Source: Neolewinella agarilytica (lineage in GTDB: Bacteria > Bacteroidota > Bacteroidia > Chitinophagales > Saprospiraceae). From it: a stretch of 64,000 nt of DNA. This document shows positions 42,530 to 49,834 of the stretch, piece after piece; position 1 is the first letter of the stretch; the number at the start of each line of letters is the position of its first letter. The translations under genes were made by a program, and so were the position numbers. A model generated the notes under the pieces. It did no database searches. It was given only the letters and a program-made list of their open reading frames with translations, and had not been told where the DNA came from. The stretch covers positions 62,001-126,000 of the forward strand of contig NZ_FOFB01000006.1 of assembly GCF_900110645.1 (NCBI RefSeq), in the 5' to 3' direction.

Positions 42530-44506
42530 ATGGCAAAGCAGTCAAAAAAGAAGAAGGCCCCGGCTAAAAATTCAAGTATCGTTACGCCAACGACTCAAGC
42601 GTGGTACCGGAGCCTGAAGGGACAGACAGGGCTACTCTTCGTGTTTGCCGTTTTGCTGTACGCCAATACCTTCGGGCACGATTATGCCCTGGATGATGCC
42701 ATTGTGATTACGGATAACGTCATCGTTCAGAAAGGGGTTTCCGGCTTGGGAGAGCTCTTTAGCCATGATACTTTCTACGGTTTTTTTCAGGACGACGGTA
42801 AGGCTGGCCTGGTAGCTGGTGGGCGGTATCGCCCGCTGACGCCAGCGATGTTTGCGCTGGAGCAAGAGATTGGCGGCGGGCCTTTTTTGCATCATTTGTT
42901 GAACGCATTATGGTATGGCGGACTGATTGTGGTCATATTTCTGCTGCTACGCGACCTGGCCAAAACCCGGGAGAATCTTCCCTGGTGGTTTGCCCTGGCG
43001 GCGGCGGCTTTGTTCGCCGCTCACCCACTGCACACCGAGGCGGTGGCGAACATTAAGGGACGGGATGAAATCGTGGCTTTGCTCGGCGCGGTAGCGGCGA
43101 CCTGGCTGGTGTGGCGGGCAGCGGAACGAGAGCATTTTATGGGCGCGCTCGCAGGTGCAGTGTGTTTCTTTTTGGGGTGCCTGGCTAAGGAGAATGCGAT
43201 TACTTTTCTTGCCGTCATTCCCGCAGTACTGCTACTGTTTCAAGCGCAGGGGAAAAAAGGAATGGGCCGGATGACTTACTTCATGCCCGTACTCGGTATG
43301 GCCGTGGTCTTCCTCGCACTACGCAGTTCCATCATTGGGCTCAGCCTCGGTGACCCCGTCAATGAACTACTCAACAACCCCTTCCTGGAGCTGAAAAACG
43401 GGCAGTGGGTGGACCTCTCCGCCGGGGACCGCCTGGCAACGGTGATGCACACCATTTTTGAATACCTCCGCTTACTCTTTGTGCCCACCGGGCTTGTACA
43501 CGACTATTACCCCCGCGCCATCCCCGTGATGAGCTGGGGGAGCATCACTCCCTGGCTTGGTCTTGGCTTACATGTTTTGCTGGCGGGCCTGGCGGCCTGG
43601 AAATGGCGAACGCACCGCTTCGCCGCCCTGGGCGTGCTGATCTATCTGGCCTCATTATCCATTGTCAGCAATGTGTTCTTCAGCGTTGGCACTAATATGT
43701 CGGAGCGATTTCTGTTCATGCCATCTCTGGGCTGGGCCATTGCCGTTACGGCAGCGATTGTTTGGGCATCCCGGAAATACGGTGACAAGGTCGCCTACCT
43801 GCTTCCTGCTGTGGTCTTGGTATTTGGCTTGCTGACGATACTGCGGAATCCGGTTTGGAAAGATAATTTTACGCTCTTCACCACCGACGTGCTCAAGCAA
43901 CCCAACAGCGCGAAATTGCTTAATGCTGCCGGTGGGGTCCGGGTAGACCGTTATCAGTCATTGCCCGAAACAAGCCAGCCCGCTAACCAAAGACTACTGA
44001 CGGATGCCCGCCAGAACCTGACCCGCGCCGTGGAGATTCACCCCACCTACCGCAACGCCTATCTGCTGCGTGGTAACGCCAACCTCTTACTCAAAGATTA
44101 TGATGCGGCCATTGCGGACTACGACTTCGCTCTGGAGCTGGACGGAGGCTACCAGCCGGCAGTCGATAATCTCCTCATCGGCCTTACGGCGGCCGGCAAG
44201 GCCGCCGGCGAAGAACGCAACGACCTCAACGCCGCCTTCCGTTACCTCCGCCGGGCGGAGCAACTCAAGCCTGACGACTATGAAACCCTCCGCCTGCTGG
44301 GCGTAGCCTCCGGCGTGTCCGGGCAAATGGAAGCCGCGCTCAACTACTTCCGGCGTGCCGCCGCCGTCAGACCCAACGATGCCGACGCGCTGTGGAACTA
44401 CGGTACCGCGCTGTACAATGCCGGACAGGTTGACGCTGCGCAACAACAATTCAACAAGGCCGAAGCGATTAAGCCTGGGATACGGGCGGAGCGGACGGGT
44501 GGGTAG
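42530..44506 (+). CDS. TMTC-like membrane protein with TPR repeats
   Basis: A 658-residue protein. After a basic N-tail come about ten membrane segments. Near the start FGHDYALDDAIVITDN and later HPLHTEAVANIKGRDEIVAL match the DD and HPxHTEAV...GR.E motifs of GT-C enzymes of the TMTC/DUF1736 type. From about residue 490 three or more TPRs follow (RNAYLLRGNANLLLKDYDAA, ALNYFRRAAAVRPNDADALW). In animals TMTC proteins are O-mannosyltransferases; a bacterial role in protein glycosylation is inference. An exact element copy lies within (43141-43159). Confidence 0.8.
   Translation: MAKQSKKKKAPAKNSSIVTPTTQAWYRSLKGQTGLLFVFAVLLYANTFGHDYALDDAIVITDNVIVQKGVSGLGELFSHDTFYGFFQDDGKAGLVAGGRYRPLTPAMFALEQEIGGGPFLHHLLNALWYGGLIVVIFLLLRDLAKTRENLPWWFALAAAALFAAHPLHTEAVANIKGRDEIVALLGAVAATWLVWRAAEREHFMGALAGAVCFFLGCLAKENAITFLAVIPAVLLLFQAQGKKGMGRMTYFMPVLGMAVVFLALRSSIIGLSLGDPVNELLNNPFLELKNGQWVDLSAGDRLATVMHTIFEYLRLLFVPTGLVHDYYPRAIPVMSWGSITPWLGLGLHVLLAGLAAWKWRTHRFAALGVLIYLASLSIVSNVFFSVGTNMSERFLFMPSLGWAIAVTAAIVWASRKYGDKVAYLLPAVVLVFGLLTILRNPVWKDNFTLFTTDVLKQPNSAKLLNAAGGVRVDRYQSLPETSQPANQRLLTDARQNLTRAVEIHPTYRNAYLLRGNANLLLKDYDAAIADYDFALELDGGYQPAVDNLLIGLTAAGKAAGEERNDLNAAFRYLRRAEQLKPDDYETLRLLGVASGVSGQMEAALNYFRRAAAVRPNDADALWNYGTALYNAGQVDAAQQQFNKAEAIKPGIRAERTGG
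43141..43159 (-). repeat. Exact copy of dispersed element, inside coding sequence
   Basis: GGGCGCGCTCGCAGGTGCA on the plus strand, encoding GALAGA in a membrane segment of the TPR protein. Confidence 0.85.
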
Positions 44507-44660
44507 CAGGCAGTAATTTGTAAACGGTGAGTTTATTCCGGTCAATGTCAAAGGCGTTATCCTTAGCTGTGCTCGCTCTCCGCATTTCTCCTTTGCTCCT
44601 GTTCTCCGCGGAAAAAAAACACCGCGCAGCGGTCTGCCTCTTGCTGCTGCGCAGCTAGCT

Positions 44661-44676
44661 AGCGGCTGAAGCCGCT
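44661..44676. repeat. REP-like palindrome AGCGGCTGAAGCCGCT
   Basis: A short palindrome of the CTGAAG-core family near the stop of the winged-helix gene; it may help terminate transcription. Confidence 0.5.
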
Positions 44677-44681
44677 GCTAC

Positions 44682-45329
44682 TCAAACAATCAAATTATCA
44701 TTCCGCAGAATCTCCCGCATCTCCAGATCCATCACGCCGGCCCGGCGGCGAAACTGCTCGGGGTCGGAGCGGTAAGGCTCCTGCAAGACGAAGAAGCGCA
44801 TCATCGTCATCCCTTGTTGCTGCATGGTGGATAGCCGTTGCAGGATGCCTTCTTTTTCGAAGTGTTTCATCTCCCGCTTAATAACGGTGAGGGGAAGGCC
44901 GGTGGCCATGATCAGGTCCTGCGGGGTAACGCGATAATCGTAGGCCTCGAAAATCTGCAGCAGGTCTTCAACGGTGAGGAAGGGATCATCGGATAAGTCC
45001 AGCGATTCGCGCTCGATGAGAGGAACATGGAAGCCGAAAAAACTTCGTCCCCGGCTATTGGAGCTCTTGTTCAGGATGCCGTAAGAGAAAAGTGCCGACA
45101 AGCGGGTACGGCATTGGTTGAGGGTCATGCCGGTTTTCTCCGCCATTTGGTGGGGAGACAAAAGCTGGTCTGGCTGAGCGGCGATCAGGCGGAGCAGATC
45201 TCGGTCGGTGATATTGCGTTGTGTGTCAGAGTTTGTCTTCTTCTGATACTGCCACATGATGAGCCCCAGAATAATACAAACCGCGACTATTGAAATAAGC
45301 GTTATTCCTACAATTGCGTCTTTTGACAT
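44682..45329 (-). CDS. Membrane-tethered winged-helix protein, paralogue 1
   Basis: A 215-residue protein: one membrane helix (about residues 5-27, IVGITLISIVAVCIILGLIM), then two winged-helix-like parts. The first includes LLRLIAAQPDQLLSPHQMAE and MTLNQCRTRLSALFSYGIL; the second includes LTVEDLLQIFEAYDYRVTPQ and LPLTVIKREMKHFEKEGIL. The neighbouring upstream gene encodes a close relative with identical layout, so the pair is a tandem duplication and probably an operon (42-bp gap). Likely a signal-responsive regulator held at the membrane; ligand unknown. Confidence 0.72.
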   Translation of the reverse strand: MSKDAIVGITLISIVAVCIILGLIMWQYQKKTNSDTQRNITDRDLLRLIAAQPDQLLSPHQMAEKTGMTLNQCRTRLSALFSYGILNKSSNSRGRSFFGFHVPLIERESLDLSDDPFLTVEDLLQIFEAYDYRVTPQDLIMATGLPLTVIKREMKHFEKEGILQRLSTMQQQGMTMMRFFVLQEPYRSDPEQFRRRAGVMDLEMREILRNDNLIV

Positions 45330-45371
45330 AGCTGAATTTCTGGTGGCCCGCCAAGATAGCGGGAAATGGCT

Positions 45372-46007
45372 TTAAACCAACAGGTTTTCATCCAGTAAGA
45401 TTTCTTTCATTTCCAAATCCAGGGCCATTGCCTCATTGGAAGATTCCGGTAAATCGATGTAAGGCTCTTTGAGGACGTATTGCCGATAGCTGTCTCCCGG
45501 CCGGGCGATGCGGAGGATGTCAATGACGCCTTTTTTCTTGAAGTGCTTCATCTCCCGGGCTAATATGCGCCAGGGCAGGCCCGTGGCGGCAATGAGGTCG
45601 ATGGGGCTTACGCGGTAGTCGTAGGCCCGGAAAATTTTCTGGAGGTCGGCCACGGTCAGGAAAGGCTCGGGGGAAAGTTCGAGTTGGCCAACGTCTTCAA
45701 TGGGAGCATAAAGCTCGTAGTAATACGCCAACCCATTGGAGCCCCGTCGGACGATCAACTGCTCAGCAAAAAAGCTGAGCCGGCTACGCGTTTGGGCCAT
45801 CGTCAGTCCGGCTTTTTCGGCAATTTCCTTCGCCGTTAAGAGCCCGCCAGGATGGTTGTGTAGAAGGTGGAGAAGGTCTCGGTCGCTAATCTCCCGCTGG
45901 GTCGTATCCACTTTTTTATTACGGTTTAGGTAATAAACAAGGAGGAATACCAGAGGTAAAAGGATGAAAAAACTGGTGAATAAGATCGCTCCGGTTGCAG
46001 AATCCAT
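45372..46007 (-). CDS. Membrane-tethered winged-helix protein, paralogue 2
   Basis: A 211-residue protein matching its downstream neighbour end to end: one N-terminal membrane helix (ILFTSFFILLPLVFLLVYYL), ISDRDLLHLLHNHPGGLLTA then LTMAQTRSRLSFFAEQLIV, and FLTVADLQKIFRAYDYRVSP then LPWRILAREMKHFKKKGVI. Both end in MKEILLDENLLV or REILRNDNLIV. The first gene of the pair has its own TATTTTTG promoter, overlapped by a perfect palindrome that is a candidate operator. Confidence 0.72.
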   Translation of the reverse strand: MDSATGAILFTSFFILLPLVFLLVYYLNRNKKVDTTQREISDRDLLHLLHNHPGGLLTAKEIAEKAGLTMAQTRSRLSFFAEQLIVRRGSNGLAYYYELYAPIEDVGQLELSPEPFLTVADLQKIFRAYDYRVSPIDLIAATGLPWRILAREMKHFKKKGVIDILRIARPGDSYRQYVLKEPYIDLPESSNEAMALDLEMKEILLDENLLV

Positions 46008-46015
46008 GAAGCTAA

Positions 46016-46035
46016 AATAGGTTTATAAACCTATT
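46016..46035. promoter_or_regulatory. Perfect 20-bp palindrome, candidate operator
   Basis: AATAGGTTTATAAACCTATT is fully symmetric. It lies 9 bp upstream of the first winged-helix gene and 2 bp downstream of its TATTTTTG box, where a repressor would block initiation. Autoregulation is inferred. Confidence 0.65.
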
Positions 46036-46037
46036 AG

Positions 46038-46045
46038 CAAAAATA
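46038..46045 (-). promoter_or_regulatory. -7 box TATTTTTG for winged-helix operon
   Basis: Matches TAnnTTTG on the minus strand, adjacent to the palindrome at 46016-46035. Confidence 0.6.
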
Positions 46046-46089
46046 ATACTGCCCGGAGGCGTGTCTTTCCCTTGCTTTTCAACGTTCTT

Positions 46090-46110
46090 TGCACCTGCGC
46101 TCCGGCGCCC
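46090..46110 (+). repeat. Dispersed element (5-base spacer) in asparaginase-domain leader
   Basis: TGCACCTGCG-CTCCG-GCGCCC, ending 17 bp before the start codon; preceded by AACGTTCTT as at 34855. Confidence 0.7.
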
Positions 46111-46127
46111 AAAAAAGTTAAGCAGCC

Positions 46128-46616
46128 ATGATCCAAATCTTCGTTACCGGAGGCACCTTCGATAAGGAATACAACTTCGTTACCGGTAAACTTTTTTTCC
46201 AGGATTCTAACCTGCCCGAAATGCTTGACCGGGGGCGGTGCACACTTGACCTCAACGTGCGAACCCTCATGATGGTCGACAGCCTGGAACTAACGGACCT
46301 CGACCGGGAAAACATCGTTAATAACTGCCGGGGCGTTGCAACGAATCAAATCCTTATTACCCACGGGACGGACACCATGCAGCAGACAGCGGAATACATC
46401 GCTAAAGCTGACATTCAGGGCAAAACCATTGTGCTGACCGGCGCCATGATCCCCTACGCTTTTGGCTCTTCTTCTGACGGGTTCTTCAATCTCGGCAGCG
46501 CGCTGGCCTTCGTACAGTCCCTGCCTCCCGGCGTTTATGTAGCGATGAACGGCCGGTACTTCAGCTGGGATGGTGTAAAGAAGAATCGTTCCACCGGCTA
46601 CTTCGAGCCGGTGTAA
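46128..46616 (+). CDS. Stand-alone asparaginase N-terminal domain protein
   Basis: A 162-residue protein with the class I/II asparaginase core: IFVTGGTFDK (nucleophile-like Thr10), ILITHGTDTMQQTAEY (Thr81, Asp82), and IVLTGAMIPYAFGSSSDGFFN. Normal asparaginases have about 330 residues and a C-terminal domain that completes the active site and tetramer; none is present. The family of short asparaginase-domain proteins occurs in several bacteria with unknown activity. No frameshift is evident, as the next gene is unrelated. Confidence 0.85.
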   Translation: MIQIFVTGGTFDKEYNFVTGKLFFQDSNLPEMLDRGRCTLDLNVRTLMMVDSLELTDLDRENIVNNCRGVATNQILITHGTDTMQQTAEYIAKADIQGKTIVLTGAMIPYAFGSSSDGFFNLGSALAFVQSLPPGVYVAMNGRYFSWDGVKKNRSTGYFEPV

Positions 46617-46686
46617 ATCGCCTGAGTATCCGAACTTTAAGAAGTTATGGGTAGTTCTACGCTCATAGTCCAAACCTTTCCAACTT

Positions 46687-47286
46687 ATGCTTCCAGCCTG
46701 GCTCGCCCGTATTATGCTTCGCCTTAATGGTATGCGCGTAGTTGACCATAACAAAGGTGACTGGCCCAAAAAGTACGTGTTACCAGTAGCTCCGCATACT
46801 TCTAACCGGGACTTTTTCTACGGACTTTATTCCCGGCCAATTCTCGGAGAGTACATTAATTACGTCGGTAAGTCAACGCTCTTCAAAGGCTTGCTGGGGG
46901 CTTTTTTACGGTATACCGGGGGGGTGCCGGTAGTGCGGGAAAAGCGATCCAATTTTGTTGATTCCGTAGCACAAATTTTTGAGGAACGGGAGGAGTTTCG
47001 GCTTAGCATCGCCGTTGAAGGTACCCGCTCCAAGGTGACACATTTTAAGACCGGTTTTTACTTCATCGCCCTCAAAGCTAATGTCCCTTTGATCCTTACT
47101 CGCTTTGACTTTGGTAATGGCGTCATTGAGTTTGCTAAGCCTTATCATTTAACGGGGGATATCCGGAAGGATTTTGACCACATCTATCGTCATTTTGATG
47201 GCATTAAAGGGCTGGTGCCGGAGAACAGCTTTGAGTATGATCCGGAGGTGTTGGAGTTATTGCCGGTGGTGCGGGAGGTAGATTAA
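46687..47286 (+). CDS. PlsC-like 1-acyl-sn-glycerol-3-phosphate acyltransferase
   Basis: A 199-residue protein with acyltransferase motif I APHTSNRDFF (His37, Asp42) and motif III IAVEGTRSK. It starts MLPAWLARIMLRLNGMRVVD. Such short members in Bacteroidota are annotated as lysophosphatidic acid acyltransferases and use acyl-ACP or acyl-CoA. The CDS is followed by repeats and the GxxExxY gene. Confidence 0.9.
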   Translation: MLPAWLARIMLRLNGMRVVDHNKGDWPKKYVLPVAPHTSNRDFFYGLYSRPILGEYINYVGKSTLFKGLLGAFLRYTGGVPVVREKRSNFVDSVAQIFEEREEFRLSIAVEGTRSKVTHFKTGFYFIALKANVPLILTRFDFGNGVIEFAKPYHLTGDIRKDFDHIYRHFDGIKGLVPENSFEYDPEVLELLPVVREVD

Positions 47287-47375
47287 CCACGGGATCAATT
47301 GCGCTACGCGCTGGGTTTACCACGGATTATCACAGATTTACACGGATTAGGGCACAGATTGCGCTGCGCGCTTTT
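47287..47375. repeat. ACCACGGATTATCACAGATT-type repeat before GxxExxY gene
   Basis: ACCACGGATTATCACAGATT, then TACACGGATTAG and TTGCGCTGCGCGCTTT; related to the 96-bp array at 47817-48083, placing the GxxExxY gene between two blocks of the same repeat type. Confidence 0.7.
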
Positions 47376-47379
47376 GAGA

Positions 47380-47754
47380 TTAGAGTACGTATCGTTTAAT
47401 TCCGTGTTGCATGTTTCGAACATTGAAGTTCATCAAAAGACCAAGGCTAACTTTAGAAAGACGCATGTAAGTTAGAAGCTGAGCAGTGTGAATATCCTGC
47501 AACTCCTTTACTGATTTAAGCTCAATAATCACTAGGTCGTCAATTAGTAAGTCGATTCGGTAGCCAGCGTCAAGGTAAACCTCACCGTAAGAAAGTGGTA
47601 GGCTCTTTTGGGATTCTACCTTGTAGCCTATTTTACGTAATTCGTAAACAAGGCAGGCCTCGTAAGCTGACTCAAGTAATCCTGGACCTAGTTTCGAGTG
47701 TACTCGGAAAGCTGCCCCACGAATGTCATAGGATATGGTATTGTAACTTTTCAT
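47380..47754 (-). CDS. GxxExxY protein (PD-(D/E)XK-type)
   Basis: A 124-residue protein with the defining motif G25-x-x-E28-x-x-Y31 (GPGLLESAYEACL), followed by YLDAGYRIDLLIDDLVIIELKSV (Asp68, Glu78, Lys80), the pattern of a PD-(D/E)XK nuclease core, and a His/Gln helix (DIHTAQLLTYMRL). Members are widespread, of uncertain function, and frequently flanked by short repeats as here. Probably a nuclease-fold protein tied to the repeat. Confidence 0.88.
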   Translation of the reverse strand: MKSYNTISYDIRGAAFRVHSKLGPGLLESAYEACLVYELRKIGYKVESQKSLPLSYGEVYLDAGYRIDLLIDDLVIIELKSVKELQDIHTAQLLTYMRLSKVSLGLLMNFNVRNMQHGIKRYVL

Positions 47755-47816
47755 TTGCTGCTTTTAAAGTAAAAGTAGTGCAAATGAAATAAAGACACAG
47801 ATAGTTTTTTTAATGA

Positions 47817-48083
47817 GGGTCTATGCTCTAATCCGTGTGAATCTGTGGTGAACCACGCTGCGCAGCAGCCCAAACAATAACTACGCAGCAACCTCTTAAT
47901 AAGAATCTGTGCTCTAATCTGTGTTAATCCGTGTGAATCTGTGGTGAACCACGCTGCGCCGCAGCCCAAACAATAACTACGCAGCAACCTCTTAATAAGA
48001 ATCTGTGCTCTAATCTGTGTTAATCCGTGTGAATCTGTGGTGAACCACGCTGCGCCGCAGCCCAAACAACAGCTGCGCAGCAG
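47817..48083. repeat. 96-bp tandem repeat, about 2.7 copies
   Basis: Units start around GTGTGAATCTGTGGTGAACC at 47835, 47931 and 48027 (96-bp spacing). Each contains CTAATCTGTGTTAATCCGTG, ACCACGCTGCGCCGCAGCCC and AACTACGCAGCAACCTC. The second and third copies are almost identical over most of their length. A spurious ORF crosses it. Confidence 0.93.
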
Positions 48084-48094
48084 CCACCTCAACC

Positions 48095-49279
48095 TCACAA
48101 CCGCTCCACCACCAAAGCCGAAGCCCCACCACCTCCATTACAAAGCGTCGCCAGTCCATACTTGCCGCCCTTCACTTTGAGCACATTCAGCAGCGTGACG
48201 ATGATACGTGCGCCCGAAGTCCCCAGCGGGTGCCCTAGCGAAACACCGCCACCGAGGACGTTCATATTGTCACCACTAATGCCCAGTTCCTTAGCGAAGG
48301 CCATGGGCACCACGGCGAAAGCTTCGTTGACTTCGAGGTAGTCCATGTCCTTCATTTCCAGGCCGGCGCGCTCCAGCGCGCGCGGAGCAGCCAGGGTTGG
48401 CGCCGTAGTGAACCACTGCGGCTCATGGGCCGCATCAGCGAAGGAGACGATGCGGCCGATGGGCGTCAGGCCCAGTTCTTTCATTTTGGCTTCGGAGACG
48501 AGCACGAGAGCAGCAGCACCGTCATTAATTGTACTGGCGTTGGCAGCCGTCACGGTGCCGTCTTTATTGAAGGCAGGGCGAAGTGTCGGGATCTTCTCGA
48601 ATTTGACCTTCTTGTATTCCTCGTCTTCGGTGATCACCAGATCATCGCCCCGGCGCTGTGGCACGGTAACGGGTACGATCTCGTTGGCGAAAGTGCCGTC
48701 TTCCGTAGAGGCTGCGGCCCGTTGGTAGCTGTTAATGGCGTAGGCATCCTGATCGGCACGGCTGAAGCTGTACTTCGTAGCCGTCGCGTCAGCACAAGTG
48801 CCCATTGCTTTTTGATCGTAGGCGTCGGTGAGGCCGTCTTTGCTGAGGCCATCGATGAGCTTACGGTCGCCGAACTTGGCTCCCCAGCGCGCATCGGGCA
48901 CGTAGTAGGGGATGTTGCTCATGCTCTCCATGCCGCCGGCAACGACGATGTCGTTGTGGCCCAGCATGATGGACTGCGCGCCAAACATGACCGTCTTCAT
49001 GCCGCTGCTGCAGACCTTATTGACCGTCGTGCAGGGAACCGTGTTCGGGATGCCGGCGCCGAGCGCCGCCTGACGGGCGGGTGCCTGGCCCAGGTTAGCG
49101 GAGACGACGTTGCCCATCAGTACTTCGTCTACCTGATCCGGGCTTACACCCGCTTTCTCCAGCGCACCTTTAATGGCGGCAGCCCCTAATTGAGGGGCAG
49201 TCAAAGACGCAAACATGCCCCCGAAGGAGCCAATGGGCGTGCGGACGGCGGAGCAGATGTAAACAGTTGGAGTGGGCAT
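48095..49279 (-). CDS. Acetyl-CoA C-acetyltransferase (thiolase)
   Basis: A 394-residue thiolase. Nucleophile Cys90 sits in TVNKVCSSGMKT; His350-region VSLGHPLGTSGAR and Cys380 in CNGGGGASA complete the active site. It condenses or cleaves acetyl-CoA/acetoacetyl-CoA, in beta-oxidation or ketone metabolism. Start ATG 49279 (MPTPTVYICSAVRTPIGSFG). A TACCTTTG promoter lies at 49307-49314. Confidence 0.95.
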   Translation of the reverse strand: MPTPTVYICSAVRTPIGSFGGMFASLTAPQLGAAAIKGALEKAGVSPDQVDEVLMGNVVSANLGQAPARQAALGAGIPNTVPCTTVNKVCSSGMKTVMFGAQSIMLGHNDIVVAGGMESMSNIPYYVPDARWGAKFGDRKLIDGLSKDGLTDAYDQKAMGTCADATATKYSFSRADQDAYAINSYQRAAASTEDGTFANEIVPVTVPQRRGDDLVITEDEEYKKVKFEKIPTLRPAFNKDGTVTAANASTINDGAAALVLVSEAKMKELGLTPIGRIVSFADAAHEPQWFTTAPTLAAPRALERAGLEMKDMDYLEVNEAFAVVPMAFAKELGISGDNMNVLGGGVSLGHPLGTSGARIIVTLLNVLKVKGGKYGLATLCNGGGGASALVVERL

Positions 49280-49306
49280 GGTCGATCGTTTTAATTGTCA
49301 GGACAA

Positions 49307-49314
49307 CAAAGGTA
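49307..49314 (-). promoter_or_regulatory. -7 box TACCTTTG for thiolase
   Basis: Perfect TAnnTTTG match on the minus strand, 28 bases upstream of the start codon. Confidence 0.65.
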
Positions 49315-49834
49315 GCAGTTTGTCCGGTAGTTTAACGCCATAATTAGCAATAAAGCTTAGTTCATTACTTAATTAAACCAGCAAAGGATTTACCACTTGA
49401 CCTGAATTTTTTGCCGGGAGACTGTTTTTTGATTTTAAAACACTATAATTGTATCGTCTTCAACATGTGTACTTACAAATAAGTCTCTCGAGTTAAATAA
49501 CCTACATCGCAACACAAATATGGATTTTGATTGTCTGGGCTAGCCTTAGATGATCGATGCTTTTGAGGACCGTTGAGCTGATGCTCGATGGTTAAGGGAA
49601 CGTCATTGGAGTATAGTCCGTTTTAGGATCTGGTACTTTCGTCTCTGCCCTCTCAATCCTCACTGTTATTCCGTGAACCTTCGGCACCAACAGCGATTAT
49701 TTGTGAGCGTAAAGGCAAAGTATAATGGTCAGAAAAGAGGATAGTTATTCGTGGCGCTGCTGAAACTCAGGTAGCCGGCTGCTGATCGCCGCCGGAAGGT
49801 CCCTGTTTGTGTAGTGGTGAATAACGAATCTATC
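49315..49834. other. Intergenic region, about 520 bp
   Basis: Between divergent thiolase and metzincin genes. The left half is AT-rich. I see no ORF, tRNA or clear hairpin RNA beyond the thiolase promoter. Confidence 0.5.

Noticed and set aside
47817..48083. CRISPR array
   Set aside because: The units are contiguous 96-bp tandem copies without unique spacers, and no cas gene is present.
47751..48098. 115-codon ORF across the 96-bp tandem array
   Set aside because: Its protein is only the translated repeat, with no start context or domain.
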